NCBI GenBank assembly: GCA_013368315.1
Contig: JAACJM010000244.1
Span: 62,001-126,000 of the forward strand
Source: Tetrapyrgos nigripes
Lineage: Eukaryota > Basidiomycota > Agaricomycetes > Agaricales > Campanellaceae
Length of the DNA: 64,000 nt
Reading direction: 5' to 3'
Part shown: positions 22,324 to 33,890 of the stretch, in pieces
Layout of the letters: each line of letters opens with the position of its first letter
Numbering within the stretch: the first letter of the stretch is position 1
Notes under the pieces: model-generated
Databases searched by the model: none
Told to the model about the DNA's origin: nothing
Seen by the model: the letters and a program-made list of their open reading frames with translations, nothing else
Program-made: the position numbers and the translations under genes

Positions 22324-24292
22324 TTGCGGGATGTTGAATGTGTTGGAGATGGAGAAGTGGATTGCTTATAACTAGCCTAGATGCAGATTGCAGCTAGAAA
22401 GTAAGTACTTAATTACATTGTAATCTATCGTGTGCTGGAGTTGGAGGTACATATTTTGGTGGTATTGGTTCTACAATCGCCCACAGTGACATGCATTGGA
22501 GATGATTAAGGCAGCGATTGCCCAAGTATGCGGTTCGTCTCAATCTATTGCGTCTCTGGCTAACTCTAATCGAGAAGGCTCTTTCATATGAGCGCTGATT
22601 GCGTCGTCCAGTCCTCGTCGTGTCAACCAGATGTCGGATGTGGATGCATTTTCTCATCCCGTTTACTCCATATATGTTTATCTCCAGCAGCCTATGGCTG
22701 AGTTCTCCTTTGCGCCTTTCGTTTCCTCAATTCCTACCCAACTATCGGTTCTTCAGTGCGGGATGTGTTGTATGTCATTAAGCCAGTGACCGGAGCCACG
22801 GTCCGTCACTCCAAGAGCACAGTGTATCACTGTAAAGACCTTGTGCGCTCCCAGTGCATATCCTTTTCGTTTCATATCGAACTTTCTGAGGACTGTTTTT
22901 CCCCTTTAGTCTTTTCAACTTGGGCTTCTTGAACCGCGGAAAGGGTACCACTATTATGTCCGAATGTCACACTCCAGAGCGTGCCCAGCATCGACCGAGA
23001 AGTAAAAGTTCCCCGTCCCCTTCCTTTCTCCCAGGACTGCGTGTCGACAGGCTTTTCTTCTTCCCGGTTTAAGCCTTCTACTTCCCAGATTTTTTGTTTT
23101 TGCCCTCATGCCAGTACCCTTTCCTCCACATGCAGACTTACGAAAGACTCAGGGACCAGCAAGGTGTTCATGTGAACTGTTCTTTCGCTTTAAATTCTTG
23201 TAGGACATGCGTCGTCGAATACCGCCCGCAAACCGCCCCTAGCCTTCATGGAAGATATCTCGCTTCCGTCACGGTGATCCTGCCCCGTCTCGCTTTCCCC
23301 AATTCAGATCATACGAAAATGTGTACGTGTTTCCAATGGAATTAGGGACTACCGTCACAAAGTTGACGTGATTGATTTCATTGGTAAGGATGTAGAGTAG
23401 ATGTAGGCCGTGGCGGACTATAACACGTCTACACCCGACATGTTCGTAGAGGACCACGCCGTGTAATTCTATCTATCTATCTAACATCCTTCAGATTGGC
23501 TTAATACTCAACGGATAGGCAGGGTGGCCAATGCTATTAGCAAATCCAAACCTCTTTAGAACTCTGACTCAATGCTATCACTCTTTGGATAATTGGAAAC
23601 TAGTTGGTTGAAGTAGACTGCCGTTGGCAGAGTGTGTTTACCTTGCCTTAGTTCTTGGTCTCAGCCCGAGTAATACACTCTTTCTCCTTCTTGTCTCCTT
23701 CTTCAGCATATGCTTATGATATCTCACCAGAGTGCATTTGCTCTACCGCCGCCACCCCCCAGCTTTTCACCTACCAAGGAGACGCCGTCGCTTACAATCG
23801 CAATCATGCTCACAGGTTTGCGAATTTGACAGACGAAAAGTGGCTTCCCAAAAAGGTGTACCTTCTATACATTGTCTATACAAGACGGATGCTGTCCTCG
23901 GGAAGGAGTTGTCACATTCGTAGAACTTGAATGTAAGTTGGAGGAACGTTGAGGAAGTATACATTGATCTACAAACGTGTCTAAGGGTTCTCAAAGTGTA
24001 ACAATGCTATTTATCTAGCTATATCTCTTCAGGAGTTCCAGTGACGCTGGTGTCTGATGAGTTACATGAGGATAATACAGATGGGCTACGGGAAAGGACA
24101 ATCAGTATAACACATCATGATATGATGAACCTCAACTTACGGTTCTACCACTTTCATTCTCCATTCTATTTAGGAGAGATGCCAAAACATGCGATTGATC
24201 CTGTTTGTTTTGAGGCCCTAAAGCTCCCCCACCATCTGGAAGTAGGCCATGTGTGTTGGCCCTAGTCAGGCCTTCGAATGACTGCAGCTGGT
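22324..24292. other. About 2 kb without a recognised gene
   Basis: Only short overlapping open frames on both strands, without recognisable domains. A CTAT microsatellite occurs near 23467-23482. Some stretches (near 23655-23990) have GT...AG-bounded segments but no family match, so a decayed gene is possible. Confidence 0.4.
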
Positions 24293-25771
24293 TCAATGAT
24301 GTTGATGAAGGACTATCGTCGTCATCCTGTCGACAAAATCCTTCAGATTGGGAGGGAGCGGGGAAAGTAGCGCGTTCTGATTTGTACTGCGGAATTCGTT
24401 ACTCAGTGGCATGTATGCGCCTGAATCAATATGGCTTGGCATTGCTGTCAAATTTCCATGATTCTGCCATTCGGATTCGGAATTTTGTGGCATGGAGTCA
24501 ATGAGGCCGTGAGAATATGGTGTGTTGAGAAAGAAGGCATCTTGAAGAGAAGCGCCGGACACCCAATCTTGGGAAAGAAAATTGTAGGTAGAGGACGTCG
24601 GAAAACTGACTGCACTCGGATCAAATTGGGGAAGAGCAGAACTCTGAGACTCGACGATCCCATGCTGTTCGTTCTGTAAGAAAGGGAATAGCTGCTCTTG
24701 CGCAGGCTTTTCTGTTGCTACATCGTTCGAAGGTGGCCACAGTGGGCTTAGGTCCGTTAGAAGTTCGGGTGGACTGAGCGGGCTGGGTGTAGAAGATGCC
24801 TGACGGAATTGGTGAAGGCTCGTCAGGAGACCATGATGACTCCCTTGTCGACGGAGATAGTACACTTTCTGAAGGAGTAGAAGGAGAGTGCGAAACACGG
24901 CGAGACTTTCGAGACTTTCGAGTGGAGGATGTCTTTCGCCGAGCCACATGAGAGTCGGTAGTGAAACGAGTGATGCTGTTATATCTATCACATTATGAGA
25001 GCTGTCCCAAAAGACTGAAAAACTCTCCATGCGTACCGATTTTTTGCAGCTAATCCTGTCCTTCCAGGAAAGTATGTTTTGACTATTTTAGTCCAAACAT
25101 TTCCCTGCTCTTGAACGGCTTCCAACAGCAAAGCATCCTACAGAGATAGCAAGTCTCTCGGTAAGAGGACAGCGGGACCGATCGTACGGCGATACAGACC
25201 TCTTCAATTGTCCAACTTGTGCGATCAATACTTGGGTTCAGAGTATCCGTCCAGCGTTTGGCGCACTCTGCGATGGTAAAAAATCAATCAGCTCCAGACG
25301 CAGCAGAGAAACTAATGAGATAATTACGATCGCTATTACGAGTTTTCACCATCGATGAAACCATTGACCATCTGCAGACGTCCATTCAGATCAAGTACTT
25401 GGCTAGATCCAAGATGACATACTTAGTTCCATATCTCTCGATGGCTTTCATCAAGCATTCATCTTCTTCCTGGGACCACCCACCCTTCACGATATCGACA
25501 GACATCTTGGCAAACCAGCGTTTTCTACAGTCCTTGTTCGTACGGTTGGTACATGTTTTGAGATGATGTGCCACTTCGATGGCTGGGGGTTTCCAGGTTC
25601 TTCTGCATTGAATGGTAAGCTGCAGTTAAGTAATTTGCAGTGAAGTACATGCTGTGGCGTACCTAGATCAACCGCTTGGCGCAGGAGTTGATCTTCCTGA
25701 GCTGACCAGACACGCCGCCCTCGTTGAATCATGTTCGGAAAAGGTGTTGGGATGAGGGGCGGGGGTAGCAC
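24293..25771 (-). CDS. Myb/SANT-repeat transcription factor, one frameshift
   Basis: A minus-strand gene with three Myb-type repeats: RRVWSAQEDQLLRQAVDL...SKWHIISKHVP, then KGGWSQEEDECLMKAIERYGTK/WSMVSSMV, then SWTIEE/DALLLEAVQEQGNVWTKI. After these come a basic stretch (ARRKTSSTRKSRKSRR) and, after a 68-nt intron, a serine/proline-rich tail ending LKDFVDRMTTIVLHQHH. Introns are canonical. In repeat one, between KHVP and NRTNKDCRKRW, one base is missing near 25550, so the frame breaks unless this is a sequencing error. Either ATG 25771 or ATG 25732 could start the protein. As a DNA-binding protein beside two P450s it could regulate the cluster, but Myb proteins are also common elsewhere. Confidence 0.82.
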
Positions 25772-26019
25772 TTACTTAAGTACGAGGATCATTGTAATGG
25801 TGTTTATTTGCTTTACTTGGCGTTAAGATAAGAAAGGCGTTAGGATGAGGGGGGGGATTGTCCTTACTTTAAGTTAACACCTTTGAGGTGGTATTCTATT
25901 CTCCAAATCGGGGTCTGAAATGCCTACGTACGATACCACTCCTGTGCTGGAGTGATAAAGTTCGTTGTATTGGTGTTTATTTGCTTTACTTGGCGTTAAG
26001 AAACAGAAGCTTTTGTCCG
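25772..26019. repeat. Short duplicated segment upstream of the Myb gene
   Basis: GGTGTTTATTTGCTTTACTT followed by GGCGTTAAG occurs near 25799-25828 and again near 25971-26000. A related pair, GTTGGGATGAGGGG and GTTAGGATGAGGGG, occurs near 25745 and 25840. This is a local tandem-like duplication of the region around the Myb start, possibly promoter or 5' leader sequence. Confidence 0.65.
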
Positions 26020-27290
26020 TGTAGCCCGGACTATCTTAACACTTCCTGATCTTTACTATGAGAAAATGATCCCGGCGGAAAGTCGAATGAACTGATTTTT
26101 CCATTGAAAACGCCCGCTCGGCACGAACGTGCCTGCCTTATCGGCTTGTATCAGTCACAACGACATCACACAAAAGTACTTCCTATTGTAATTGCATTTT
26201 GGACATTATATCAGACCATGGTCTGATACAATCAGATTAGAATCACTAAAATCCAGTTAGAACCCAGATCCAATGCAGATAGAACTGGATTGGGATCTTT
26301 ACAGCGATTATAATAGACCGTCATTTTGTGTGATGGAGCATTCGATGTGATCGGCGAGTTCGTGATTGCATTTCCGTGGTGATCTACAAGGGGAAAGAGA
26401 CCGCTCAATCGTTTCGGTTCGAAAGTGGTGAGAGACGCCGTATTGTAATCGCCCGAACCACCTTTAGTTCAAGATATTTTCCCCTCAAAACGGCTTTTCT
26501 GTCGCTCCGTACGCAATGGTTGAGCGGAGGACCCGGCGGTATCATTGTTCCATACGGAATCAAGGTTGCTTTAGCGCCCTCTACGCACTGTAGTAATGGT
26601 GCCATCTAATCATGGCATTTATCTGGAGACACCCTATGAGACCCGGTTCGTCTCTAAGATCGACTCGTAGCTCTACGCTCAGTGTCGCAGGAAACTCGAA
26701 TTTGATGCTTACATCTCTATTCAAGCCGAAGGTGGCTATCAGTGGATATTAGTTCAACCGTGAGGGTTACTTACACTGCGGGCATAATACGATTTACTGA
26801 CCTAGTAAATCGATTAGTCAGCTTAGGAAATCGATAGGAAATTGGTTTCTGGAATCTGATTGGCTGTTCACAATTTACTAAGGATTTACTATCAATTTAC
26901 GCAGTGAGAAGAAGGTATTATGCCGCAGTGTTAGAGCGTCTGGCCTGTCGTCATTAAGACATTAGCACCGTTCAGAGTGATAGAACCTCCCGCTCTCGCT
27001 TACTGTTCAAGTATTCAAGGTGATTTGACAAGTTCTGTCCATCCAAAAGACCCTGAAATGATGCTACTGACGTCGATTTGTATGGGAGTAAATACAGTCT
27101 CTGACTGCGATAAGGATATGACGGCATGCAAGGACGCTCTGCTCTTGCTCTGCTCGTGAAGACGCAATTTGCCCTCACTAAGTTCGTCACCAGTATTCTG
27201 TAGCAAGGCCGCGGTCGAAAGCGGCAGATGCGAGAGCATCGAGTTTCTGGCCTGACGTGGTCAATAAAACGCAGTAAGAAGTAACATATG
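26020..27290. repeat. Dispersed non-coding repeat, copy A
   Basis: Several blocks match 30165-32335 in the same order and orientation: the block around 26035 (CTTAACACTTCC...TTACTA), around 26340 (CGATGTGAT...GTGATCTAC), around 26410 (TCGTTTCGGTTCGAAAG), around 26530 (GGACCCGGCGG), and around 27160 (GACGCAATTTGCCCTCACTA). The match is diverged and interrupted. No coding function was recognised. Confidence 0.7.
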
Positions 27291-28967
27291 AAGGTACTAA
27301 TCTAGACGATACTAATCTAGATGATGGTAGGCAAGTGCAACTCCATGACAAAATAGATTCTTAGTGATAATGATAAGGTTACATTTCAAGTGTATGTATG
27401 TTTTTTGAAAGGCGTGTACGTGAAGAGCGGGAGAGACAATATTACTAGCAAAGTATCCAGACCGTGTCAAGCGCCAGATGCAGTGCCATGATATAACCTG
27501 TGGATGACTAGAAGGTAACAGGTCTATAAAAGACAGGTAGTTGCGGCAAAATGGCCACTTTGACAAGGTGAGACACCTCTCCTCCATAAATTGAATGCAT
27601 CCTTTGTTCTGATTGAAATGATGGGAAGAGGATATTATGTCTCATCAGCAATGAACTCATCATGTGTCTCAAAGAACGAATGCTGTTGAGAACCTACGAA
27701 AGCGAAGACTTCTACCTGAAGAACAAAATGGGCTTAGCTTTATTGTATCCAAGATTAATGTGTATATGGCCAAGATGTTCGCGAGCAAGTAGGAAGCCAT
27801 AGTAGCCGTTATGTTATCCGTGTGCGTGCGATCGTTCTTTTCTGTGGTATCCTTAGCGCCGGGAGCGGCATCCTACTCCGATGCGTTCCGTACGCATAAT
27901 AACCTTTTTTTCTTGTTTTTTTTTTGTGGAGAAAAAGACTATCGAACGCAAGGGGTGGCAGATTTGCCCGATTTGTACCCAGCCAACTTCACGTGATGAC
28001 CTCGCACCGACTCTGCCGACAACAAGCCGATAGCTGACTCGTCAGTATTTTCCCTCTCGTCGTCGACACTGGACAGCGCAGCTCGAGTCTCATTTATTCC
28101 TAAAGGTCTGTAAACATCACAATGTGCAGAAGTGGATACGAAATTTTTGGAGGCTTGACGTTAGCCGATGCTCGGCATCTCAACTGTATTGACCCCCTCT
28201 CCCCGTGAGAACCGGGTACAGATCTGACAAATCTGCCAACTCTTGATCGAGCGTACCTCACGACCAAGACCTCGCTGCATGCCGGAAGCCATTACCGCCC
28301 TTACCGGTGGTGGGAATTTGGAAGTACAGACATTGTATACGTACCGAGTGATACGTCGATGGGTATTTTCTGATCCAGGTCCCAGAAGCCCGAAGATGGT
28401 CGGAAATGAAGATTCCCTTCGGTACCTTCCTAAATCGTTTGGATTTGCCGGCGATTGACCCGCCCTCCCCATTTGACTCGGAGTTGCCGTCTTTACCATG
28501 AAATACATATTTTTTTGATTTGTGTCATGGCGTGATTTCCTTTTCTGACGATGGTGGAGGTCGTGAGGAAAAGGAGGAAGAGGAGGAGTGGTTTAGGCTG
28601 GGATCAAGAACTGATACGCCGCCGCCAGGAGAAGCCTCGTGCTGGCCAGTGTCCTTCTCTTCTGTCAAAGGACAGCGTTAGGATTGAACGTGAAGCTGCT
28701 GTCCATCCTTTGTCTTCACCTCGATGTCTTTCTTTCATTTTTCTGCTTTATTTTCCTTCTTGTTTTGTTTTTTTTTTCGTCGCGTCATTCTGACCAACCG
28801 ACTGGCCAGGGTTCACGCCAATCCTACGCTCACAACGCTGCCAGAAGTGCCTCCACACTCTCTTCTTTAAACCCACTATACCTACATATCCCCGTCCCTA
28901 ACTCTGCTCACCCGAATCCGTACCCGACATTCCTAGCATTATTATAATAATATTATTAATAATTAAT
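27291..28967. other. Gene-free stretch
   Basis: Only short frames without domains. A frame at 28161-28508 (minus) has no recognisable motif. AT-rich sequence at 28935-28970 (ATTATTATAATAATATT) precedes the possible 3' exon that follows. Confidence 0.4.
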
Positions 28968-29100
28968 ATCCGGCGTAAGAACCTGCGCCGCCGGTCAAAC
29001 CGTATGCTTCTGCTTCTTGGACTTCTAGGCCCTGGATCGGATAATACCCATCGACACTGTACTCATACGTACCTGTCAATTGCAACCGAGGGTCTAATAC
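28968..29100 (-). pseudogene. Possible C-terminal exon of an unidentified gene
   Basis: Read on the minus strand, about 40 codons run without a stop and look protein-like: LTGTYEYSVDGYYPIQGLEV, then EAEAYGLTGGAGSYAGY, then stop TAA. No start, domain or upstream exon was found, and the family is unknown. It may be the end of a decayed gene. Confidence 0.3.
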
Positions 29101-30164
29101 GAACTTGGAGTGTCAGGTACTAGGATGTGGCTCTGGCTTCAGGTTCTGCGTCCCGAGGAAGCGAAGGCAGAATTAGAAATACAGCCGTTTGCATAAGGTT
29201 CTACAGAGGCCTAGTTCGATCAGTCTAACTCGCGTAGCAAGCGGCCAGGTACGGACAGTCGGTCACACCACGTAAAGGCCTAGACTCCGTCCGCCGTCCG
29301 CCTTTCTACCGACTCCGTGAATCATTGTATCCTGCGCCATTGCGGTGCAAGAAAGCTTTGAAATACTGGAAAGTATAAGTACTCCCAGTGGAAATGAGAA
29401 TGCTAGATGCAATCTAGAAGTATCAGCTTTGGGTAATTAATATTGCTAGTTTGTACAACCCCAAAAATGAACATGTACGCTGAAGTACTTGACTGTACTT
29501 CCTCAGGAGTGAGTATTTTGATACTTACTTGCTCATGGTCATAACAACGTGGTTTGACGAAGTATGTATCTGAGATCAGTAATCACTTCCCATTTGTAGG
29601 TCTTCACCTGGACACTGGCCCTCCTTGACCTTTAAGAATTCCTGGATTCAAACTTGCTAAGTTGCTCCCAGGATTTTCGAGAAAGACTCAAATAAGAAGT
29701 ACAAAGGTGTATTCTAATCGCAACTGGGATGAGCCGGGAGTTACAATGGGCTCGTTGTACGTAGGGAAATCAGAATGAACAAAGAATGACGGGAGCTCGA
29801 GAAGGAACATATGCAAAGTCCGGGATGATAAGATACGCGACGGAGGAGAGTGGCAGCGCTCCGATAGACCGCTGAGGTAAGGTCACCTCGTCACGGAAAA
29901 CTCAAGCGGAATAAGCGAGTTAGACTGATTGAACGGTTCCTCGGTTCTACAGGTCGCGAACTTGTGCGCTACCTATGCGCTACCTATCTTAGTGGCGTTT
30001 TTGCTCCCATATAAAAAACCCTGAAATGATGCTACTGTTGCGGACAGTCAAAGTCATCAAAATTTTTAGCGGCTGAAATACCTTTTTTTGGCCAATTTTC
30101 TTTATGGAATCATACTCAGCTTGACGAAAGGAGTCGAAACCCCATTTTTTCTTATGCTTTCTTC
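29101..30164. other. Gene-free stretch
   Basis: No reading frame or RNA gene recognised. The segment CCCTGAAATGATGCTACTG near 30020 also occurs near 27048, showing that repeat relationships extend into this area. Confidence 0.4.
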
Positions 30165-30309
30165 CGTATAGTCAGGACTACCCTAACACTTCCCGATCCT
30201 TACTACGACAAAATGAATTGAGGCCATTCACCCGGCGGCTTGTTTGATAACTCGAATGAATTGATTGTCATTCACACGCCGAAAAAGACAAAAATATCCG
30301 CTCGACGTA

Positions 30310-31021
30310 CAGGCTCCCAGTAGCCAGCCTTCCGTTTGTGAGAGGACAATATGCTAGGCGGAAGGGGCAGTGTAAATACTGAGCGTATATAGGGTGGGAA
30401 AAAAATTAGGGATTGACCAATCAGAGAGCGAGAAGTTTAGGTCCCCTCACAACAGGAAGGGCTGGAGGAACTGTTCCGGCACCCCGACTCGGCATCAAAG
30501 CAAACAACGCTGGTGCGGGTGACGGCTCCCTCCAGAACCTCACATTCCTTCCTTTTACATTCTCTCTAATATCATACTCTAATTTTCGTCTAATACATGC
30601 CCGCCGCTACTACTACTGATCAAACTCGTACCTCAAGTTAGGACATCAAGAGTGATAAACTCTGCAGAACCGGATGACCACTGTTGGAGAGAGGTGAGCA
30701 GAGAGCGCAGCTGGTCAGTAGTGAGGGCCATTGAGCGAGAAAGAAAATTTTATTATCAATAATGCTTTGGGGCCCATGCGAGTTGGCAGTAAGGTATATG
30801 ACAAAAGGGGAAATCTCGAACTCCGGCGGGTCAGCCGATTTTGATGCCGGAACAGTTCCTCCAGCCCTCATATGGCGAGGGTCCTCAAACTTCCCATCAT
30901 CTGATTGGCTGCCGCTTAAAGCTGTTGGCAAACAACTAATAATATTCCTCCTGTACCCTCATTGAGGCTCATTCTCGGATTAATACCCTCGCCATATCGA
31001 GGGCTGGCTACTGGGAGCCTG
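30310..31021. mobile_element. TIR element of unknown family (712 bp), MULE-like duplication
   Basis: Ends are inverted repeats of CAGGCTCCCAGTAGCCAGCC. The 9-bp CTCGACGTA flanks both sides (30301-30309 and 31022-31030). Removing the element and one flank copy restores an uninterrupted palindrome, confirming the insertion. Nine-base duplications are typical of Mutator-like elements, though the end sequence is not diagnostic. A second inverted pair, GGCTGGAGGAACTGTTCCGG, lies inside (about 30469 and 30850-30869), so the element may itself hold a nested one. No transposase frame is present. Confidence 0.8.
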
Positions 31022-31096
31022 CTCGACGTATAGATCACATCACTATTACTGATATAAAGATATATCAGTAATAGTGATGTGATCTATACGTCGAGC
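31021..31096. repeat. Perfect 36-bp palindrome with 4-base loop
   Basis: Arms at 31021-31056 and 31061-31096 are perfect inverted repeats (left arm begins GCTCGACGTATAGATCAC). Outside the right arm GGATATTTTTGT...TTTTCGGCGTG is the inverted counterpart of sequence just left of the 712-bp element (30270-30300), so the original arms were about 60 bp. It could be a foldback element or a miniature element in near-complete palindromic form. Confidence 0.9.
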
Positions 31097-32335
31097 GGAT
31101 ATTTTTGTATTTTCGGCGTGTCAAAAACGCGGTGCGATTCGGAACCTGCCTTTGATTGTTCCATTTACGAGTCATATTGTAAGCTCAAATGGCCGCATTT
31201 TTCGTATCCCGGGAAAATATATCCTATTCCGTCTGCTCGGCAGACTCAGCACCAAGCTTCTCCGCAAATTCTCCGTCAACTTTCATCGAGCAACGAACCA
31301 GTGACCAGTGACCAGTGCACAGTCCATGACCCACATCTACCTCTTCAGAGTCTATTGCATTTTGTGCAATGGGACGAGGACTCGTACCTGCCGCTGTATA
31401 CAGTGGTCCGCACCGACATATTCAAGCCCTTCCCGGCAGCTTGTTGTGGCTGATACAAGCCGATAAGACAAGCAATTCATGCACTCGATGTGATTGGCAA
31501 GTTTGTGATTTCATCTCCCGTAGTGATCTACTAGGGGAAGATAGATAGATAGATAGATAGTTACACGCCAACTGGCCCTTCAGGACCCGGCGGGGTGGCG
31601 TTGCGTAGTCACCTAATCATTGATATGGTGTTACAAGGATCACACACTTACACAGAAGGCGGCAGGGCATTCTTTCCATCAGAACAAGCCTATTAAAAGT
31701 GTTGGTGCTCTATTGCCTCTGGTGCAACAAACATTCTAGTGTTTGCCCAGTGAACAGAGATCTCGTACATGTACTTAGCACATAGCCTTATAATATCCCA
31801 GTCAAACGGAAAGACCGCCCAGTCGTTCCGGTCCGAAGAGCGGTGAGAGTGTGCCAAGGATAGAGAGGACCGCTAACAGCAGCGCCGAAGTCCGATGCAG
31901 ACAATGATATTGTAATTGCTGGCTTTCGAATTTTCTGCCGCTCTGTAGCTATCGAACGGGATCTCTTTTCAACTCGGAAGAACATGGCCCGTCATATTCA
32001 GATTTGACAAATTGTGTCAGAAAACTCTCAAGGTTACGATGCCTAGTAGCAATTCTAGCTATTCCAAAGTCGGTAGCTTTTGATTCTATCCCGAGTGTTC
32101 GAAGGTATGTAGATAGATCAATTCGTTCTCTATCACTCCGACTTCGATAAGGCTATGATAGTATTCAGGGATGCTCCGCTCGCGATGGCGCAATTTGCTC
32201 TCACTGAGTTGGAATTCTGTTTCAAGGTCACGGTCAAAAGTGGCAGGATATCAGATCATCGAATTTCTGGCCTGGCTTGGCGCGGTCAAAAACAACGTAA
32301 ACGCAGGGTTAGATCCTCAGGAATCAAAGGCGTGT

Positions 32336-32849
32336 AATTGTCGGAGATTTCGGAAAGGGCTATATAACGGCAAAGGGCATATAACGGCATTATATAACCT
32401 CACCCAAAATTGCCGGCGGTGCCGCTTGCGTTGTTTTTCAGCTCAGACGTCGAGCACATGTATTGGCAGCAATTGGAGGTCTACTATTCTAAAATTTTGT
32501 CTACTGGTAGCTAGCATTATATAGAGCAAAATTTGATTCATAGACCACTGAAATATGACAGAGCTACTGGGAGATGCAAGCTAGTAGGTGGTCGAGTAGA
32601 GCTTGTCATTGTAGATAAATGCGGAGCGATGGTGCAGTAGCTATGCATAGGAAACCTGTGATTACTAATGGAATATCCCACTTCCCCCTCCTCCCATCCA
32701 TCACGGCATTGTACCGGATTATGACTCTATGTCACTTTTTGTGATTACAATATGGCTGACAAGTTTTGTCGCCGTTGGAATGAGTATGCGCCATCCGCTC
32801 GCTACATCCATGATGTCATTGCCCGCCTCTGAAGTCTTGGGGTGGGAGA
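32336..32849. other. Gene-free stretch
   Basis: No gene, RNA or repeat recognised apart from a short local duplication of ATATAACGGCA near 32362-32385. Confidence 0.4.
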
Positions 32850-33890
32850 CCGATCCAGTTGTCAGGTTGTTTGCTAACAATTCCAGCTTGTGTTGATTTG
32901 TCCAGCAGTGTTCTAGCTATTCTTCCTTTGTCATCTTTGGCTTCTCTTTCTTCTCTTCTCTCTCCCAAAAGTGTGGGTACTCTGTTACCAATGTACCCAT
33001 TGTCCACATCTGTTTTTAGCTGTGAAACTGCTCAATCCTCTGTCTCACTGCTCATGGCTGGTTGTACTTCTACCTCATGGTCTTGTGTTGTATCCTGTCC
33101 ATTGTCATCATCTGTTACTTCTACTTCTTGGTCTGCTTTTGTATCCACTGATATTTATCAGTTGGATATTGTTGTATACTCTGCACTTACAGACAATGCT
33201 GCCTTGCCTGTTCCCAATTGTGTTGATACTACCTCTTCTCCCTTCCTTTCCTCTTTACCCCCTGTCCAGACAGTACCAATACTGCATTGATACTGTATTT
33301 TCTGTTCCATCTGTCATCTCGTCTTCTTCCTTTGACAATTGTATTTCTACTGCTAGTTTACTGCCAAATTGTACTACCACTACTGCTCCAAATGATGAGC
33401 ATCGCCTGTATTGCCTTACTATCAGAAGCTGGAACCTTAACAAATCATATGATACAAACTTCTCCCACCCCAACTTCTCCAAATTCTTTGATACTGTTGA
33501 TGTTTTCTTTATACAAGAGACTCATTGCTACAAACATGACAACATCCCAGTCCCTGATGGCTTTGTCACCTATACTAGAAGCTGCTGCCATTCTGACTTC
33601 AAGTCACCCTGGGGAGGCGTTGCTACTCTAGTCTGCTCCTCAAGTGCATGTGTAAGAGATGACTTTAGTGGCCCTGACCTCCTTACTATTGAGGTCATGC
33701 CCTATTTGAACATGTACTTTAATCTTGCTGATTAGCATGATGGCATACAGATCCTATTCTATGCGTCGTCTGCCCATGAGCAGGGTACCTCTTTAGTCTT
33801 GGCGACCTTAATGCCCACACCGGTCTCTCTTGGGCATCTCAACACCCATCCATATTCCTTGACTCAAACTGCCTGACAAATGCAGAATGT
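32850..33890 (+). pseudogene. Endonuclease/exonuclease/phosphatase domain fragment, likely retroelement
   Basis: Serine/threonine-rich sequence leads into an EEP-type nuclease domain: RSWNLNKSYD near 33430, FFIQETHCYKHDNIPVPDGF near 33512, GGVATLVCSSSA near 33615 and GDLNAHTG near 33803. N, QET and GDxN motifs are those of AP-endonuclease-like domains encoded by LINE retrotransposons. The frame is interrupted (stop at 33733-33735, and a shift before GDLNAHTG), and there is no reverse transcriptase after it. It is a truncated, dead fragment. A non-retroelement EEP protein is a less likely alternative. Confidence 0.65.

Larger units (their letters stand above)
30165..32335. repeat. Dispersed non-coding repeat, copy B
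   Basis: This is the longer counterpart of copy A at 26020-27290, in the same orientation. It is longer mainly because it contains a palindrome and the 712-bp TIR element (30310-31021). Matching blocks include 30175-30260, 31480-31545, 31570-31615, 31815-31970 and 32190-32300. A GATA microsatellite lies at 31542-31560. No coding role is seen. Confidence 0.7.

Noticed and set aside
28161..28508. A 115-codon minus frame as a gene
   Set aside because: No domain, no splice context, and composition like other random frames in this repeat-rich stretch.
29200..29290. A tRNA gene
   Set aside because: A GTTCGATC-like box B word is present, but no matching box A, acceptor stem or cloverleaf could be drawn.
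32971..33290. Membrane protein from hydrophobic frames
   Set aside because: Hydrophobic runs come from T/C-rich sequence read in the wrong frame next to the retroelement nuclease domain.
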